A DNA stretch of 64,000 bases from Phycisphaerae bacterium (GTDB lineage Bacteria > Planctomycetota > Phycisphaerae > Sedimentisphaerales > Anaerobacaceae): assembly GCA_012744475.1 (NCBI GenBank), contig JAAYBV010000061.1, positions 1-64,000 on the forward strand. Direction: 5' to 3'. The notes beneath the pieces are model-generated. The model saw only the letters and a program-made list of their open reading frames with translations, was not told where the DNA came from and did not search any database. This document shows positions 32,658-41,757 of the stretch, piece by piece. A program made the translations under genes and the position numbers. Position 1 is the first letter of the stretch. Each line of letters starts with the position of its first letter.

Positions 32658-33641
32658 TCAGTCGGAATATCCATTCGGGTGTTCGTTGTGCCACTGCCAG
32701 GCGGTTGCCACCATTGACTCCAGCTCGGGCTTGCGGGCTGTCCAGCCCAGCTCCCGGCGGATCTTCGTCGCATCGGAGGTCAGAAAGGCGGGGTCGCCGG
32801 GCCGACGGTCGGCCTCGACTACCTTGAACTCCCTGCCGGAGACGCGCCGGACCGTATTGATGACCTCCCTGACGGAGTAGCCTTGCCCGTTGCCCAGGTT
32901 ATAGACCTGCTCGGCGCGTTCGTCCAGCTTGCTCAGCGCCAGCAGGTGGGCCCGGCACAGGTCGTCGACGTGGATGTAGTCGCGGACGCAGGTCCCGTCG
33001 GGCGTCTCGTAGTCGGTTCCGTAGATCTTGATGTCGGGGCGCTTGCCCATCGCCGCCTGGATGGTCAGCGGAATCAGGTGCGACTCCGGGCGATGATCCT
33101 CGCCGCAAAGACCGTTGTTGCCCGCGCCGCAGGCGTTGAAATACCTCAGGGCCGCATAGTGCAGCCGGCCCGTGCGGCTCTGGTAGTGGCACATCCTCTC
33201 GACGGCCCACTTGCTCTCCCCGTAGGGGTTGATCGGGGCCTTGGGCATCTCTTCCGTGATGGGAACGGTCCGGGGCATGCCGTAGACGGCCGCCGTGCTG
33301 CTGAAGACGAACTTGCCCACGCCGGTCGCCTCCATCGCCGACAGCAGGTTCTGCGTGTTCGACGTGTTGTTCCGGTAGTACTCCAGCGGCTCACGAACCG
33401 ACTCGCCCACCTCAATCCACGCGGCGAAATGCATCACCGCCTCGATACGCCGCTTCTTCAGGGTCTCAACGAGCAAATCGTAGTTGGCCAAGTCGCCGAC
33501 GACCATCTCCACGTCTCTGACGGCGGCACGATGGCCCTTGCTGAGATTGTCGAGAACGACCGGCTCATGGCCCTCGCCGGCCAGCAGGGCGGTCATGTTG
33601 CTGCCGATATAGCCGGCGCCGCCGCAAACAAGTATCCTCAT
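32658..33641 (-). CDS. galE: UDP-glucose 4-epimerase
   Basis: GalE interconverts UDP-galactose and UDP-glucose. The 327-residue enzyme shows the NAD-binding GGAGYIGS, FSSTAAVYG with the catalytic Ser/Thr, Tyr140-x3-Lys144 (PYGESK) and DGTCVRDYIHVDDL. NACGAGNNGLCGEDH and LIPLTIQAAMG form the substrate loop. Length is normal. Its ATG overlaps the stop of the upstream lipoprotein gene in ATGA (33638-33641). UDP-N-acetyl sugars could also be substrates, which would fit the amino-sugar genes downstream. Confidence 0.92.
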   Translation of the reverse strand: MRILVCGGAGYIGSNMTALLAGEGHEPVVLDNLSKGHRAAVRDVEMVVGDLANYDLLVETLKKRRIEAVMHFAAWIEVGESVREPLEYYRNNTSNTQNLLSAMEATGVGKFVFSSTAAVYGMPRTVPITEEMPKAPINPYGESKWAVERMCHYQSRTGRLHYAALRYFNACGAGNNGLCGEDHRPESHLIPLTIQAAMGKRPDIKIYGTDYETPDGTCVRDYIHVDDLCRAHLLALSKLDERAEQVYNLGNGQGYSVREVINTVRRVSGREFKVVEADRRPGDPAFLTSDATKIRRELGWTARKPELESMVATAWQWHNEHPNGYSD

Positions 33642-34231
33642 GTCGTTTCGTCTTTCTCCGGCCGGCCTATATGTTGCGCGATCTTTCTCAATATCTCTGC
33701 GGCAAGCTTCGGATCGTCACCAAGATCAATCCAACTCATGTCCCCCTTCTGCGTAGGGTCCGGATCGATCCGCTGGGTCGTTCGGGTGCTGTGTGAATGG
33801 ATCCGATAGGCCTGGGAGACGCTGGCCACCTCATTCCCGGGAAGGCTCAGTCTCTGCACGCGAATGGTACACCGCATTTGGAGCATGCCGTTGACTTGGG
33901 CGACCTCCACCAGCACCGAGCGACGAAGCGTCTGCAAATTGGCTTCGAGACTGCTGGACAAGTCGGCGTTGTCGGATCGCCAGAACTCGAAGAACTGCCC
34001 GCCCGTCAAGGGAAGGGTCCTGACGACGCCTGCCTGGGCATCGGCCTTCTCGACAGCAAATCGCATCTGCCGGAGCACCTTGGTGGCAGCGTCGACTGCC
34101 TCAGCGGTTCTAACTCCTGATATCTCAACGGTTTCTGCGACTTCGCCGCGTGGCTGCTGCATTGCGCATCCGCTCAGCAGCGTTGCGCCGAGCAAAAGGA
34201 GCACGACGTTGGATATTCGAGGTCTGCCCAT
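33638..34231 (-). CDS. lipoprotein of unknown function heading the galE operon
   Basis: The 197-residue product has a lipoprotein signal, NVVLLLLGATLLSGCAM, with lipobox LLSGC and Cys near 21. The mature part is a small domain of about 170 residues (RTAEAVDAATKVLRQMRFAVEKADAQAG, VEVAQVNGMLQMRCTIRVQ) that resembles periplasmic beta/alpha lipoproteins of unknown role. ATG 34231 is chosen since the signal begins there; GGGA lies upstream. A consensus promoter ends about 40 bp before it. Overlap with galE implies coupling. Confidence 0.75.
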   Translation of the reverse strand: MGRPRISNVVLLLLGATLLSGCAMQQPRGEVAETVEISGVRTAEAVDAATKVLRQMRFAVEKADAQAGVVRTLPLTGGQFFEFWRSDNADLSSSLEANLQTLRRSVLVEVAQVNGMLQMRCTIRVQRLSLPGNEVASVSQAYRIHSHSTRTTQRIDPDPTQKGDMSWIDLGDDPKLAAEILRKIAQHIGRPEKDETT

Positions 34232-34269
34232 GTCAATTCCCGAAAGCCAGCTTTCCGGCAAAACCCAGA

Positions 34270-34298
34270 TTATACGCTTGAGCTCGGCTTGTCTCAAG
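34270..34298 (-). promoter_or_regulatory. sigma-70 promoter of the lipoprotein-galE-hexokinase-NagB operon
   Basis: Minus strand TTGAGA (34298-34293), 17-bp spacer, TATAAT (34275-34270). Transcription from about 34263 gives a 32-nt leader. It lies in the 294-bp divergent gap before the XerD-like gene. Confidence 0.8.
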
Positions 34299-34525
34299 TG
34301 CGATTGGCACACAAAGGCCAGAATCTCCTGTGCGCCACCAGTCCGCCGAGCTGAGGACTGACAAATGGCGAGTGCTCTGAGTCGGTCGGTGAGAATCATC
34401 TGCAAACCGACTCGTGGCGGAGGCATTTTGCCTATCTTAAATGGGTATGACTCCTAAAGCCCATGTTGCGCTTGAGCCGATATGCCTGACGGAAAACCGC
34501 CTGATACTCGGAGTGTATTGTCGCG

Positions 34526-35464
34526 ATGTCCTTGATCCAGAGGCAAACCGTTGCCGCCGAACTGCGTTCTCTGCCCTTGGGCCGAACGGCCGTCGAGTTC
34601 CTGGATTACCTTGTTGTCGAGGCGGGTCTTTCCGAAAACACCATCCTTGCGTACGGTCGGGACCTCAAGGGGTTTCTCAGATTTTGCCGGCAACATGGGA
34701 TCGACAAGATTGCGGACCTGAAACCCCCGGTCGTGCAGGGGTATATCCACCAACAGGCTCGCAGCTCGAAAGGCGAGAACACGGTTAAGCGCGCCCTGAT
34801 CGCGATTCGCATGCTGCTGAGGTTCGCCAAGCTGACCGGCCTGATCGAGGACGATGGATCCGGCGTGCTCGAGACCCCAAAGACATGGTACAGGCTGCCG
34901 GCGGTCTGCAACAAGCAGCAGGTTGCCCGCCTGCTCCGAGCGCCGGATCCCCGCGAGCCCTTTTACCTTCGCGACAAGGCCATGCTGGAGCTGCTGTACG
35001 CCACCGGTGTTCGCGCCAGCGAGCTCGCTGGGCTGAAAACCTCCGATCTCAACTTCGATGTTGGGTATCTGAGGTGTCTCGGCAAGGGAAACAAGGAACG
35101 GGTGATCCCGGTTGGAAGGGCGGCGGTTCTGGCTACGCAGGACTATCTGGCGCAATTGCGTCCCAAATTGGCCAAACCCGCCAGTGGAACGCATCTTCTC
35201 CTGTCTCGAACCGGCAGGGCGTTGACGCGTATTGAAATCTGGAGACTTGTCAAGAAGTACGCAGTCCGTGCAGGGATGCCTCGAAGTCTGACGGTTCATA
35301 CGCTCCGCCACTGTTTTGCGACACACCTGCTCAGTGGCGGTGCGGATCTGCGGAGTGTACAGGAGATGCTCGGCCATGTAGACGTGGGAACTACCCAGAT
35401 TTACACGCACGTGGATCACGAGCGGTTGCGACGAATTCACAAGGAGTTTCACCCAAGGCCATGA
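34526..35464 (+). CDS. XerC/XerD-type tyrosine recombinase
   Basis: The 312-residue protein has an N-terminal SAM-like core-binding domain (about 20-105) and the catalytic domain with all six residues: Arg163 (GVRASEL), Lys187 (GKGNKERVIP), His258 and Arg261 (HTLRHCFATHLL), His284 (LGHVDV) and nucleophile Tyr293 (TQIYTHV). Xer proteins resolve chromosome dimers at dif during division. Length and the RHxFATHLL form fit the housekeeping XerD clade rather than phage integrases, and there is no attachment site or phage gene nearby. No dif site is visible in the window, nor a second Xer. Confidence 0.9.
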   Translation: MSLIQRQTVAAELRSLPLGRTAVEFLDYLVVEAGLSENTILAYGRDLKGFLRFCRQHGIDKIADLKPPVVQGYIHQQARSSKGENTVKRALIAIRMLLRFAKLTGLIEDDGSGVLETPKTWYRLPAVCNKQQVARLLRAPDPREPFYLRDKAMLELLYATGVRASELAGLKTSDLNFDVGYLRCLGKGNKERVIPVGRAAVLATQDYLAQLRPKLAKPASGTHLLLSRTGRALTRIEIWRLVKKYAVRAGMPRSLTVHTLRHCFATHLLSGGADLRSVQEMLGHVDVGTTQIYTHVDHERLRRIHKEFHPRP

Positions 35465-35555
35465 GCCCGATCGCCGGCGCGATGCATCAGGCCTCCTGGA
35501 GCGGACAAATCTTCGTTATTGTTTCGGAAATAGGTGAAATCCGCATGATATGGAG

Positions 35556-35585
35556 TTGACTTGGGTCGATTATCAGGGCTACTAT
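35556..35585 (+). promoter_or_regulatory. candidate promoter of the HEAT-repeat gene
   Basis: TTGACT (35556-35561), 18-bp spacer, TACTAT (35580-35585), about 43 bp before the ATG. Confidence 0.5.
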
Positions 35586-35628
35586 AGCGGATGATAGAAT
35601 AGGCAAGCGTCTTCTAAAGGTCTCTCCA

Positions 35629-37902
35629 ATGAACGCTCGGCGGTGCGGCAAGCTCCTGCTACTCCTGGCGATCTGGCGTATCCCGTGCCTGTGGGCTCAG
35701 GAAGCCGCACCCGTACCGGTCCAGGAAACTGCCCAATCCGAAGTCGACAAGCAGGTCAGGATCTACAGGAGCTCCCTGTTGGAGGGAAAAGACGAGCAGA
35801 CGCGTCGGGATGCCGCGACGTTGCTGCTGTTCAGCGAGAGCCGTGAGGCCCGCAAAGAAATCCTCGACATCCTTCGCGACCCGAACCATCCTGCCGCACG
35901 GGCAGCCATCTGCAGGGCACTGACGGTGGCTCGAGACAACAAGCAGACGATCACCGGCAAGGAGGAGCTGGTCGAGCCGCTGATGAGCGTTCTCAGTACT
36001 GAAAACGACCCCGAGAGGGCGGAGCTGGCGGCTCAGACCCTGCTGATTTTCACCTACGAGACGGTGCAGCGCCGGATCGAGACGCTGATCTCCGACGTGA
36101 ATGCACCTGACGTTGCCCGTCTGAACGCCATCCGGGCCCTGAAGTATCAGCCCGACGACAGGGCCGTCTTCAGGCTGATGAACCTGCTCGACAACCCCCA
36201 TCCGGGTCTTGCGGCCGAATCGCGGCAGGCGCTGGGGCTGCTCGGGATAAAGGTCCCCGACGATCCTAACGCTCTTCGGGCCCTCAACGATGCGCTTCAA
36301 CGCCGGGGTCCCGAGGCGTTCCTGAACAACCCCGCAATCATGCGAAACTGGCTTATCAGTAGAGAAAACCGCATTCGCGAGCTGACGACCTCGCTGGCAT
36401 CGTGGGAGCAGCGATACATGGTTGCCCTCGGCAGGCTGTACGACGTGCAGCCCGATGAGAGGACCCGGAGCGATTTTCTCGCACAGCAATTGAGTTCGGC
36501 GGAACCCGCGGTAAAGCTGTGGGCATTGGGTAAACTGGAGGAGCTGCGCAAGGGAACAGGGAAGGCCAAGCTGTCCGAGCAGGTGGAGAGCCTGCTCCTG
36601 GGCCTGGTGTCGCATCGGGACAAGCGAGTCCGCCTGAAGACAGCGAACCTCCTGGCCCTGGTGTGGGAACTGAACTCTACGACGCAGCTTCTGGAACAAC
36701 TGCGCGTAGAGGAGGACTCCGACGTCCGGCATGGGCTGTTCGTTGCCCTCGGCAACGTCTGTTACTATGCATCGCTGCCCACGTCGGGTGTGAAAATCCC
36801 TGATGATGTCAGGAGGAGGACGCTTGAACTGGCGGTGCGGTTCCTCGAACTGCCCGACGCGGAGAAGGTGCGAAGCGGCGCCGATGTGGTCTGGCGTCTG
36901 TTGGAACAGGACGGCCTGAGCCCCGAAGAGATCGACAAGTATCTGACGGCTCTGGCGAACCGATACGCGCGCGTCAATCCGGTGGCGAACCACGGGCTCC
37001 GCGGGGAGTTGCTGGGCGCCATGGCCCGGCTGTGTGCGGAACGAAGCAAGTGCCGGGTCCAGGCCGCAAAGATGTACCGCTCCGTGTTCGACCAGGCACT
37101 GGGCGACGAATTGGAGCCGGTCAGGCTGGCTGCCCTCGAAGGGCTGACGAACATCGACAAGGCCACGGCGATGGCGAGGGCCAGAGCCGCCCTCGTCAAT
37201 GACAGCAGTGCAGCGGTCCGCGCCAAGCTTGCCGATTTGGCCGGTGAGGTGGGAGGCCAGGAAGATCTGGACTGGCTCTCGAAGAGGCTTGCCACGGAAG
37301 GGGAAGGCGAGGCGGCCTGGCAGGCCATGCTCAAGGTCTTCCGCCGTTCGACGGCGGACGTGGTAGGCAAATGGGCGACGAATCTGGAAGCCGACCCGGG
37401 CACGTTCACAGCAGAGCGAAGGGCCGCTCTGCTGACAGTCCTCGAACAGAAGGCCCAGGCGGAGAACAAGGGCGACTTGGTTCGAGAGAGCAGGACGAAG
37501 CTTTTCGGTCTGTACCTGGCCGGCGGCGATCTGGCGAAGGCGACCGAGTACGGGAACCTGCTCTGGGACGCGACCAGAAATGCCCAGGAAAAGCGTGCGA
37601 CGACCGCCAGCCTCATAGGAATGTGCCTTGAAGCCCCGGACCCGCCGGTTGATCTGGTCGGCTCGCTTCTGGAGAGGCATTTGGCGGCGCAGGACCTGGA
37701 GCCCGACAGCCTGATCGCCGGAGCCATCAGCGGCTATCTGAAAAAAGCGGAGACAGCGGACCCCAACGTGATGCTGGCGAAGCTTCGGCAGATCAAGCTC
37801 AAAGACCCCGAGGCACGTAAGGTCTGGCGGAAGCAACTGATGGAATGGGAGACGTTCGCCAAGGCCAGGAAGCCCGTGGAGGGCGACAAGGTCAGCAATT
37901 AG
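35629..37902 (+). CDS. secreted HEAT-repeat protein
   Basis: The 757-residue product has a signal peptide (GKLLLLLAIWRIPCLWAQE, cleavage near 25) and then a solenoid of helical HEAT-like repeats throughout: ARAAICRALTVARD, ARLNAIRALKYQPDD, AAESRQALGLLG, VRLKTANLLALVWEL, VRLAALEGLTN and others, about every 35-40 residues. Such proteins act as scaffolds in the periplasm or at membranes. There is no enzyme motif. AAAGGTCTCTCCA before the ATG gives the ribosome site. No operon partner is seen. Confidence 0.8.
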   Translation: MNARRCGKLLLLLAIWRIPCLWAQEAAPVPVQETAQSEVDKQVRIYRSSLLEGKDEQTRRDAATLLLFSESREARKEILDILRDPNHPAARAAICRALTVARDNKQTITGKEELVEPLMSVLSTENDPERAELAAQTLLIFTYETVQRRIETLISDVNAPDVARLNAIRALKYQPDDRAVFRLMNLLDNPHPGLAAESRQALGLLGIKVPDDPNALRALNDALQRRGPEAFLNNPAIMRNWLISRENRIRELTTSLASWEQRYMVALGRLYDVQPDERTRSDFLAQQLSSAEPAVKLWALGKLEELRKGTGKAKLSEQVESLLLGLVSHRDKRVRLKTANLLALVWELNSTTQLLEQLRVEEDSDVRHGLFVALGNVCYYASLPTSGVKIPDDVRRRTLELAVRFLELPDAEKVRSGADVVWRLLEQDGLSPEEIDKYLTALANRYARVNPVANHGLRGELLGAMARLCAERSKCRVQAAKMYRSVFDQALGDELEPVRLAALEGLTNIDKATAMARARAALVNDSSAAVRAKLADLAGEVGGQEDLDWLSKRLATEGEGEAAWQAMLKVFRRSTADVVGKWATNLEADPGTFTAERRAALLTVLEQKAQAENKGDLVRESRTKLFGLYLAGGDLAKATEYGNLLWDATRNAQEKRATTASLIGMCLEAPDPPVDLVGSLLERHLAAQDLEPDSLIAGAISGYLKKAETADPNVMLAKLRQIKLKDPEARKVWRKQLMEWETFAKARKPVEGDKVSN

Positions 37903-38010
37903 CGGCGGCGGTGGAATCTCCGGCGGGCTCACCCGGCGGTTGACCAGGCTTGGATGGGCGGTTGGGCGTCGGTGGGGGCGAGCTTTTTTCTATTTTTCCA
38001 CTTTTTGTGT

Positions 38011-38039
38011 TTGCACATGCAGGGCCGCTCCCTTATATT
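38011..38039 (+). promoter_or_regulatory. promoter of tRNA-Thr and tuf
   Basis: TTGCAC (38011-38016), 17-bp spacer, TATATT (38034-38039). A second TATAAT (38048-38053) lacks a -35. The gap 37903-38207 holds no gene. Confidence 0.6.
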
Positions 38040-38207
38040 CATCGATTTATAATCAACGACTGCCGGACCAGGGCCAGGGTCTTGTCCTAAGACACGGGGA
38101 GAACCGTTCGTGGGGACGTTATCTCCTGACCTAAGGATTTCGCCCCGGTGCCGCTGTCGGTGTCGGTTTACAGAGGCCCGAGTCGGGGCCACGGAATCGC
38201 TCGCAGC

Positions 38208-38283
<76 letters not shown>

Positions 38284-38413
38284 TGCAATCTGGCCAGGAC
38301 CTGGACCTCTCGAAGGCATCCCGGTCCCGGCATTGAAGTCGCAAGAGTATTTCAGGAAGACAGAGGACAGGCAAAGAGCTGCTCAACTGCACAATTGGAG
38401 GTTTAATTGAAAG

Positions 38414-39640
38414 ATGGCCAAAGCAGTATTTGAACGGACCAAGCCGCATGTGAATGTGGGAACGATCGGGCACGTGGACCACGGCAAGACGACGCTGACG
38501 GCGGCGATGACGAAAGTCATGGATCTCAACGGCCTGTCAAAGTTCAAGTCCTATGACGATATCGCCAAGGCGTCGGAAGCGCAAGGCCGCCGCGATCCGA
38601 CCAAGATTCTGACGATTTCCACTGCGCACGTGGAATACGCGACGCAGAACCGTCACTACGCGCATATCGACTGCCCGGGCCACGCCGACTACGTGAAGAA
38701 CATGATCACCGGCGCCGCCCAGATGGACGGTGCGATCCTGGTGGTCAGCGCCTATGACGGCCCGATGCCGCAGACCCGTGAGCACATCCTTCTGGCCCGC
38801 CAGGTGAACGTGCCGGAGATCGTGGTCTTCCTGAACAAGGTGGACCTCGTGGATGACGCCGAGCTGCTGGACCTCGTCGAGCTGGAAATCCGTGAACTGC
38901 TGACCAAGTACAAGTTCGACGGCGACAAGACGCCCGTCATCCGGGGCAGCGCCGTGGCGGCGATGAACGCCACGTCGGCCGCCGATCCGGCCTGTGCCCC
39001 GATCGTCGAGCTGCTCAAGGCCATGGACGAGTACATCCCGATTCCCGAGCGGGAGGTCGACATGCCGTTCCTGATGCCGATTGAAGACGTCTTCAGCATC
39101 AAGGGACGCGGCACGGTCGGCACGGGCAGGATCGAGAAGGGCAAAGTTCACGTCGGCGACGAAGTCGCGATCATCGGCATGAGCAAGGACATCCGCAAAA
39201 CGGTCGTCACGGGCGTCGAGATGTTCAACAAGACGCTGGACGAAGGCCAGGCGGGCGACAACGTCGGCCTGCTGCTGCGCGGTGTGGAAAAGAAGGAGCT
39301 TCAGCGAGGCCAGGTCATCGCCGCGCCGGGCAGCATCACGCCGCACACGAAGTTCCACGCGGAAGTCTACGTTCTGACGCAGGCGGAAGGCGGGCGCCAT
39401 ACCCCGTTCTTCCCCGGGTACAAGCCTCAGTTCTACTTCCGCACCACGGACGTCACCGGGCAGATCCACGGACTGCTCAGCGAAGAGGGCAAGAGCGCTG
39501 AGATGTGTATGCCCGGCGACAATATCACCATGAACGTGGAGATTATCTCGCCGATCGCCATGGAAGATGGGTTGCGGTTCGCCATCCGCGAGGGCGGTCG
39601 GACCGTTGGTGCCGGCGTCGTTACGAAGATCCTTGAGTAG
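38414..39640 (+). CDS. tuf: elongation factor Tu with lengthened, altered switch I
   Basis: EF-Tu carries aminoacyl-tRNA to the ribosome. The 408-residue protein has GHVDHGKT (19-26), [11 protein letters not shown] (86-96) and NKVD, with domains 2 and 3 intact. The switch I loop is unlike the common EEKARGITINT: at 53-70 it reads [18 protein letters not shown], about five residues longer, with Thr67 still available for magnesium but Arg-Gly lost. I recall the same kind of change (RDATKTVTIAV) in other planctomycete EF-Tu, so it should be a lineage trait and not a defect. Placed after tRNA-Thr and before rpmG-secE-nusG; no tuf copy follows fusA here. Confidence 0.96.
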   Translation: MAKAVFERTKPHVNVGTIGHVDHGKTTLTAAMTKVMDLNGLSKFKSYDDIAKASEAQGRRDPTKILTISTAHVEYATQNRHYAHIDCPGHADYVKNMITGAAQMDGAILVVSAYDGPMPQTREHILLARQVNVPEIVVFLNKVDLVDDAELLDLVELEIRELLTKYKFDGDKTPVIRGSAVAAMNATSAADPACAPIVELLKAMDEYIPIPEREVDMPFLMPIEDVFSIKGRGTVGTGRIEKGKVHVGDEVAIIGMSKDIRKTVVTGVEMFNKTLDEGQAGDNVGLLLRGVEKKELQRGQVIAAPGSITPHTKFHAEVYVLTQAEGGRHTPFFPGYKPQFYFRTTDVTGQIHGLLSEEGKSAEMCMPGDNITMNVEIISPIAMEDGLRFAIREGGRTVGAGVVTKILE

Positions 39641-39717
39641 CCGCGTCGGGGAACGTTTGGATTTCGCCGGGGCGTTGTGGATCGCTCGCGGTCGAATCGG
39701 ACCATAGAACGGCGCCG

Positions 39718-39755
39718 CAGCCGGGCCAGGAAGGAGTGCCTTCTTTGCCCGGCTG
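39718..39755 (+). promoter_or_regulatory. long hairpin between tuf and rpmG
   Basis: CAGCCGGGC (39718-39726) pairs perfectly with GCCCGGCTG (39747-39755), and AGGAAGG (39728-39734) pairs inside with CCTTCTT (39739-39745; one G-U) around a 4-nt loop. No U-run follows, so it is more likely an RNA processing or stability element, or a weak attenuator, than a normal terminator. Confidence 0.6.
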
Positions 39756-39780
39756 TTGTGCCCGGTTGGATTGACTTGGC

Positions 39781-39948
39781 ATGGCAAAGAAGAGCAAGAG
39801 AGAGAACGTCTGGCTCGAGTGCACCGTCTGCAATCAGCGCAATTACAGGACGAACGTCAGCGTCGCCGAGGGAGCCCCGAAGCTGGAGCTGAAGAAGTTC
39901 TGCAAGACCGAACGCAAGCACACGGTTCACAAGCTCAGGCGAAAGTAG
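39781..39948 (+). CDS. rpmG: 50S ribosomal protein L33
   Basis: A 55-residue protein translated from ATG 39781: [20 protein letters not shown], then [19 protein letters not shown]. The first zinc knuckle (CTVC, 14-17) is present. The second is Cys-Lys-Thr-Glu (41-44), not Cys-x2-Cys, so zinc binding is partial or lost, as in the C-minus L33 forms. No good Shine-Dalgarno is visible; the hairpin at 39718 ends 25 bp before the start. Position between tuf and secE is the usual one. Confidence 0.9.
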   Translation: MAKKSKRENVWLECTVCNQRNYRTNVSVAEGAPKLELKKFCKTERKHTVHKLRRK

Positions 39949-39974
39949 GCGTCAGGATGTCTCTGCGTGGGATA

Positions 39975-40047
39975 GGCCAGTAGCTCAATTGGCAGAGCGT
40001 CGGTCTCCAAAACCGAAGGTTGGGGGTTCGATTCCCTTCTGGCCTGG
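39975..40047 (+). tRNA. tRNA-Trp (anticodon CCA)
   Basis: Acceptor AGGCCAG/CTGGCCT, D arm with AGCTCAATTGGCAGAGC, anticodon arm TCGGT-CTCCAAA-ACCGA, T loop TTCGATT with a G-U-containing stem. Discriminator G; CCA not encoded. It lies between rpmG and secE, a common bacterial arrangement. Confidence 0.95.
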
Positions 40048-40110
40048 TTTGTGTTGAGGCACGGCTGTCGACGTCGTGTCCAGGTGGCAAATTGGCAGGA
40101 TAGGCGGCTC

Positions 40111-40494
40111 ATGTTGACACAGATATACAAGTCCGGACAGGGCAAGTACACGCGACTTTGCAGCGGTTTCGTCGCGGCGATCATCGTGGCTTTCGGCTGC
40201 TGGCGACTCTACGGGAAGCTCGGCGCCACCGACATGAATCTGTGGGTGGTGTCGTTGGTTCCTGTGGCGGTGTTTGTGGGTCTGGCCGTGCTGATCTACT
40301 GGCTGCTGAACAAGCCGGCGGTGGCGGATTTCCTGATCGCCGCCGAGGGGGAGTTGAAGAAGGTCAACTGGTCGAGCCGGCGGGAAGTGGCGGTCTCGAC
40401 TCTGGTTGTGATCATCGTGGTCGTCCTTATGGCCGCGCTTCTGGGTACCACGGACTTGGTGTTCCAGATGGTTTTTGAGTACCTCCTCAGTTAG
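40111..40494 (+). CDS. secE: preprotein translocase subunit SecE, three-helix form
   Basis: SecE clamps SecY in the Sec translocon. The 127-residue protein has three hydrophobic helices (about 18-38, 47-68 and 95-117). The last, preceded by amphipathic ELKKVNWSSRREVAVST, is the conserved SecE core. Many bacteria have only this helix; the extra two at the N-terminus are like the E. coli form. ATG 40111 has AGGA about ten bases upstream. Synteny with tRNA-Trp and nusG supports the call. Confidence 0.92.
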   Translation: MLTQIYKSGQGKYTRLCSGFVAAIIVAFGCWRLYGKLGATDMNLWVVSLVPVAVFVGLAVLIYWLLNKPAVADFLIAAEGELKKVNWSSRREVAVSTLVVIIVVVLMAALLGTTDLVFQMVFEYLLS

Positions 40495-40699
40495 AGGGAG
40501 GGGGCCGGCGCATGGCAGGATCCTGCGTCGGAGGATACGGCCGGCTGGTGACGGACCACAGGTCGGGCCGCGCAAGGGTTAGAAGGTGAATTGACGGGTG
40601 TGCTCGTTCCGGCCGGATCGACGGAGCGACACAGTGAGCCGGGCGCGACAGCCCTACGATTGTGGACCGCTTCCGAAGCGGCAGACCAAAGGCACTGGG

Positions 40700-41242
40700 A
40701 TGCACTGGTACGTCTTAAGAGTCGCGGCAAACAAGGAAATGCAGGTCAAGGAGGCCCTCGAGCGCAAGACGGCGCAGGAGGGACTCAGCGATGTCATTGG
40801 GCGCATCGAGGTGCCGACCGAGCAGATCAAGCGGATTCGGGGGGGCAAGCAGACGGTCCACAAGCGCAAGCTGTATCCCGGCTACGTGTTCATGGAGATG
40901 GAGGCCACGGAGGACGGACGGGTTCCCGAGAATGCGTGGTTCATGATCAAGGGCACCGGCGGGGTCGGGGATTTCATCGGGACCGAAGGAATGCCCACGC
41001 CGATGCGGGATACGGACGTGGCCAAGATGCTTCTCGATGCCGACAAGCCCGAGGAGGCGCCGAGCATCAAGGTCGAGTTCCAAAAAGGCGACCACATCAA
41101 GATTCGCGAAGGCGCCTTTGAGAATTTCGAAGGGACGGTCGATTCGATCGATGCCGAGCGCGGGATCGTCAAGGTCATTGTGACGATTTTCGGTCGCAGC
41201 ACGCCGCTGGACATCGAATACTGGCAGATTGAGAAAGTGTGA
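40700..41242 (+). CDS. nusG: transcription termination/antitermination factor NusG
   Basis: NusG links RNA polymerase to Rho or to the ribosome. The 180-residue protein has the NGN domain (HWYVLRVAANKE, KRKLYPGYVFMEM, FIGTEGMPTPM) and the KOW domain (FQKGDHIKIREGAFENFEGT). Length is normal. The 205-bp gap after secE includes palindromic GC-rich sequence but no gene. ATG 40700 is chosen because MHWYVLRV is the usual NusG beginning; no strong ribosome site is seen. Confidence 0.95.
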   Translation: MHWYVLRVAANKEMQVKEALERKTAQEGLSDVIGRIEVPTEQIKRIRGGKQTVHKRKLYPGYVFMEMEATEDGRVPENAWFMIKGTGGVGDFIGTEGMPTPMRDTDVAKMLLDADKPEEAPSIKVEFQKGDHIKIREGAFENFEGTVDSIDAERGIVKVIVTIFGRSTPLDIEYWQIEKV

Positions 41243-41309
41243 CGTGAGGCAGTCAAGAGCCTCGTAGCGAGTGCGGCGAGGCCGTGGCACGATAGCGCAA
41301 GGGTGTGAG

Positions 41310-41735
41310 ATGGCAAAAGAAATCTTAACCAAGATCAAGTTGCAGGCGCCGGGCGGCAAGGCCACGCCGGCCCCCCCCATCGGTCCGGCCCTCGGCCAGC
41401 ATGGGGTGAACATCGGACAGTTCGTCTCGCAGTTCAACGATCGTACGAGGGACCTCAACGGGATGACGGTGCCGGTGGTGATCAACGTATATGCCGACAA
41501 GAGCTTTTCGTTTGAGGTCAAGAGCCCTCCGGCAGCCGTCCTGCTCAAGCAGGCCGCAGACGTGGCCAAAGGCAGCGGCGTCCCGAACCGGGAGAAGGTC
41601 GGGAAGGTGACGCCCGCGCAGGTGCGTAAGATCGCCGAGACCAAGTTCAAAGATCTGAACGCCTACGACCTCGAACAGGCCGACAAGATCATTCGAGGCA
41701 CGGCGCGCAGCATGGGAATCGATATTGGGGAATGA
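41310..41735 (+). CDS. rplK: 50S ribosomal protein L11
   Basis: L11 binds 23S rRNA at the GTPase centre. The 141-residue protein shows [28 protein letters not shown] with the Pro-rich linker, and the C-terminal [14 protein letters not shown]. Length equals the family's. The start at ATG 41310 gives [10 protein letters not shown]; upstream frame extension to 41271 is not family-like. First gene of the L11-L1 pair after nusG. Confidence 0.96.
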   Translation: MAKEILTKIKLQAPGGKATPAPPIGPALGQHGVNIGQFVSQFNDRTRDLNGMTVPVVINVYADKSFSFEVKSPPAAVLLKQAADVAKGSGVPNREKVGKVTPAQVRKIAETKFKDLNAYDLEQADKIIRGTARSMGIDIGE

Positions 41736-41757
41736 TGGGGATTTGGGCAGCGTTGAT

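Noticed and set aside
35659-37932. 757-codon open frame on the minus strand opposite the HEAT-repeat gene
   Set aside because: Arg/Gln/His-rich translation without domains; the plus strand gives a signal peptide and regular HEAT repeats. It is a GC-driven mirror frame.
38048-38053. TATAAT in front of tRNA-Thr(GGT) as the main promoter
   Set aside because: No -35 at proper spacing; TTGCAC-17-TATATT just upstream is better.
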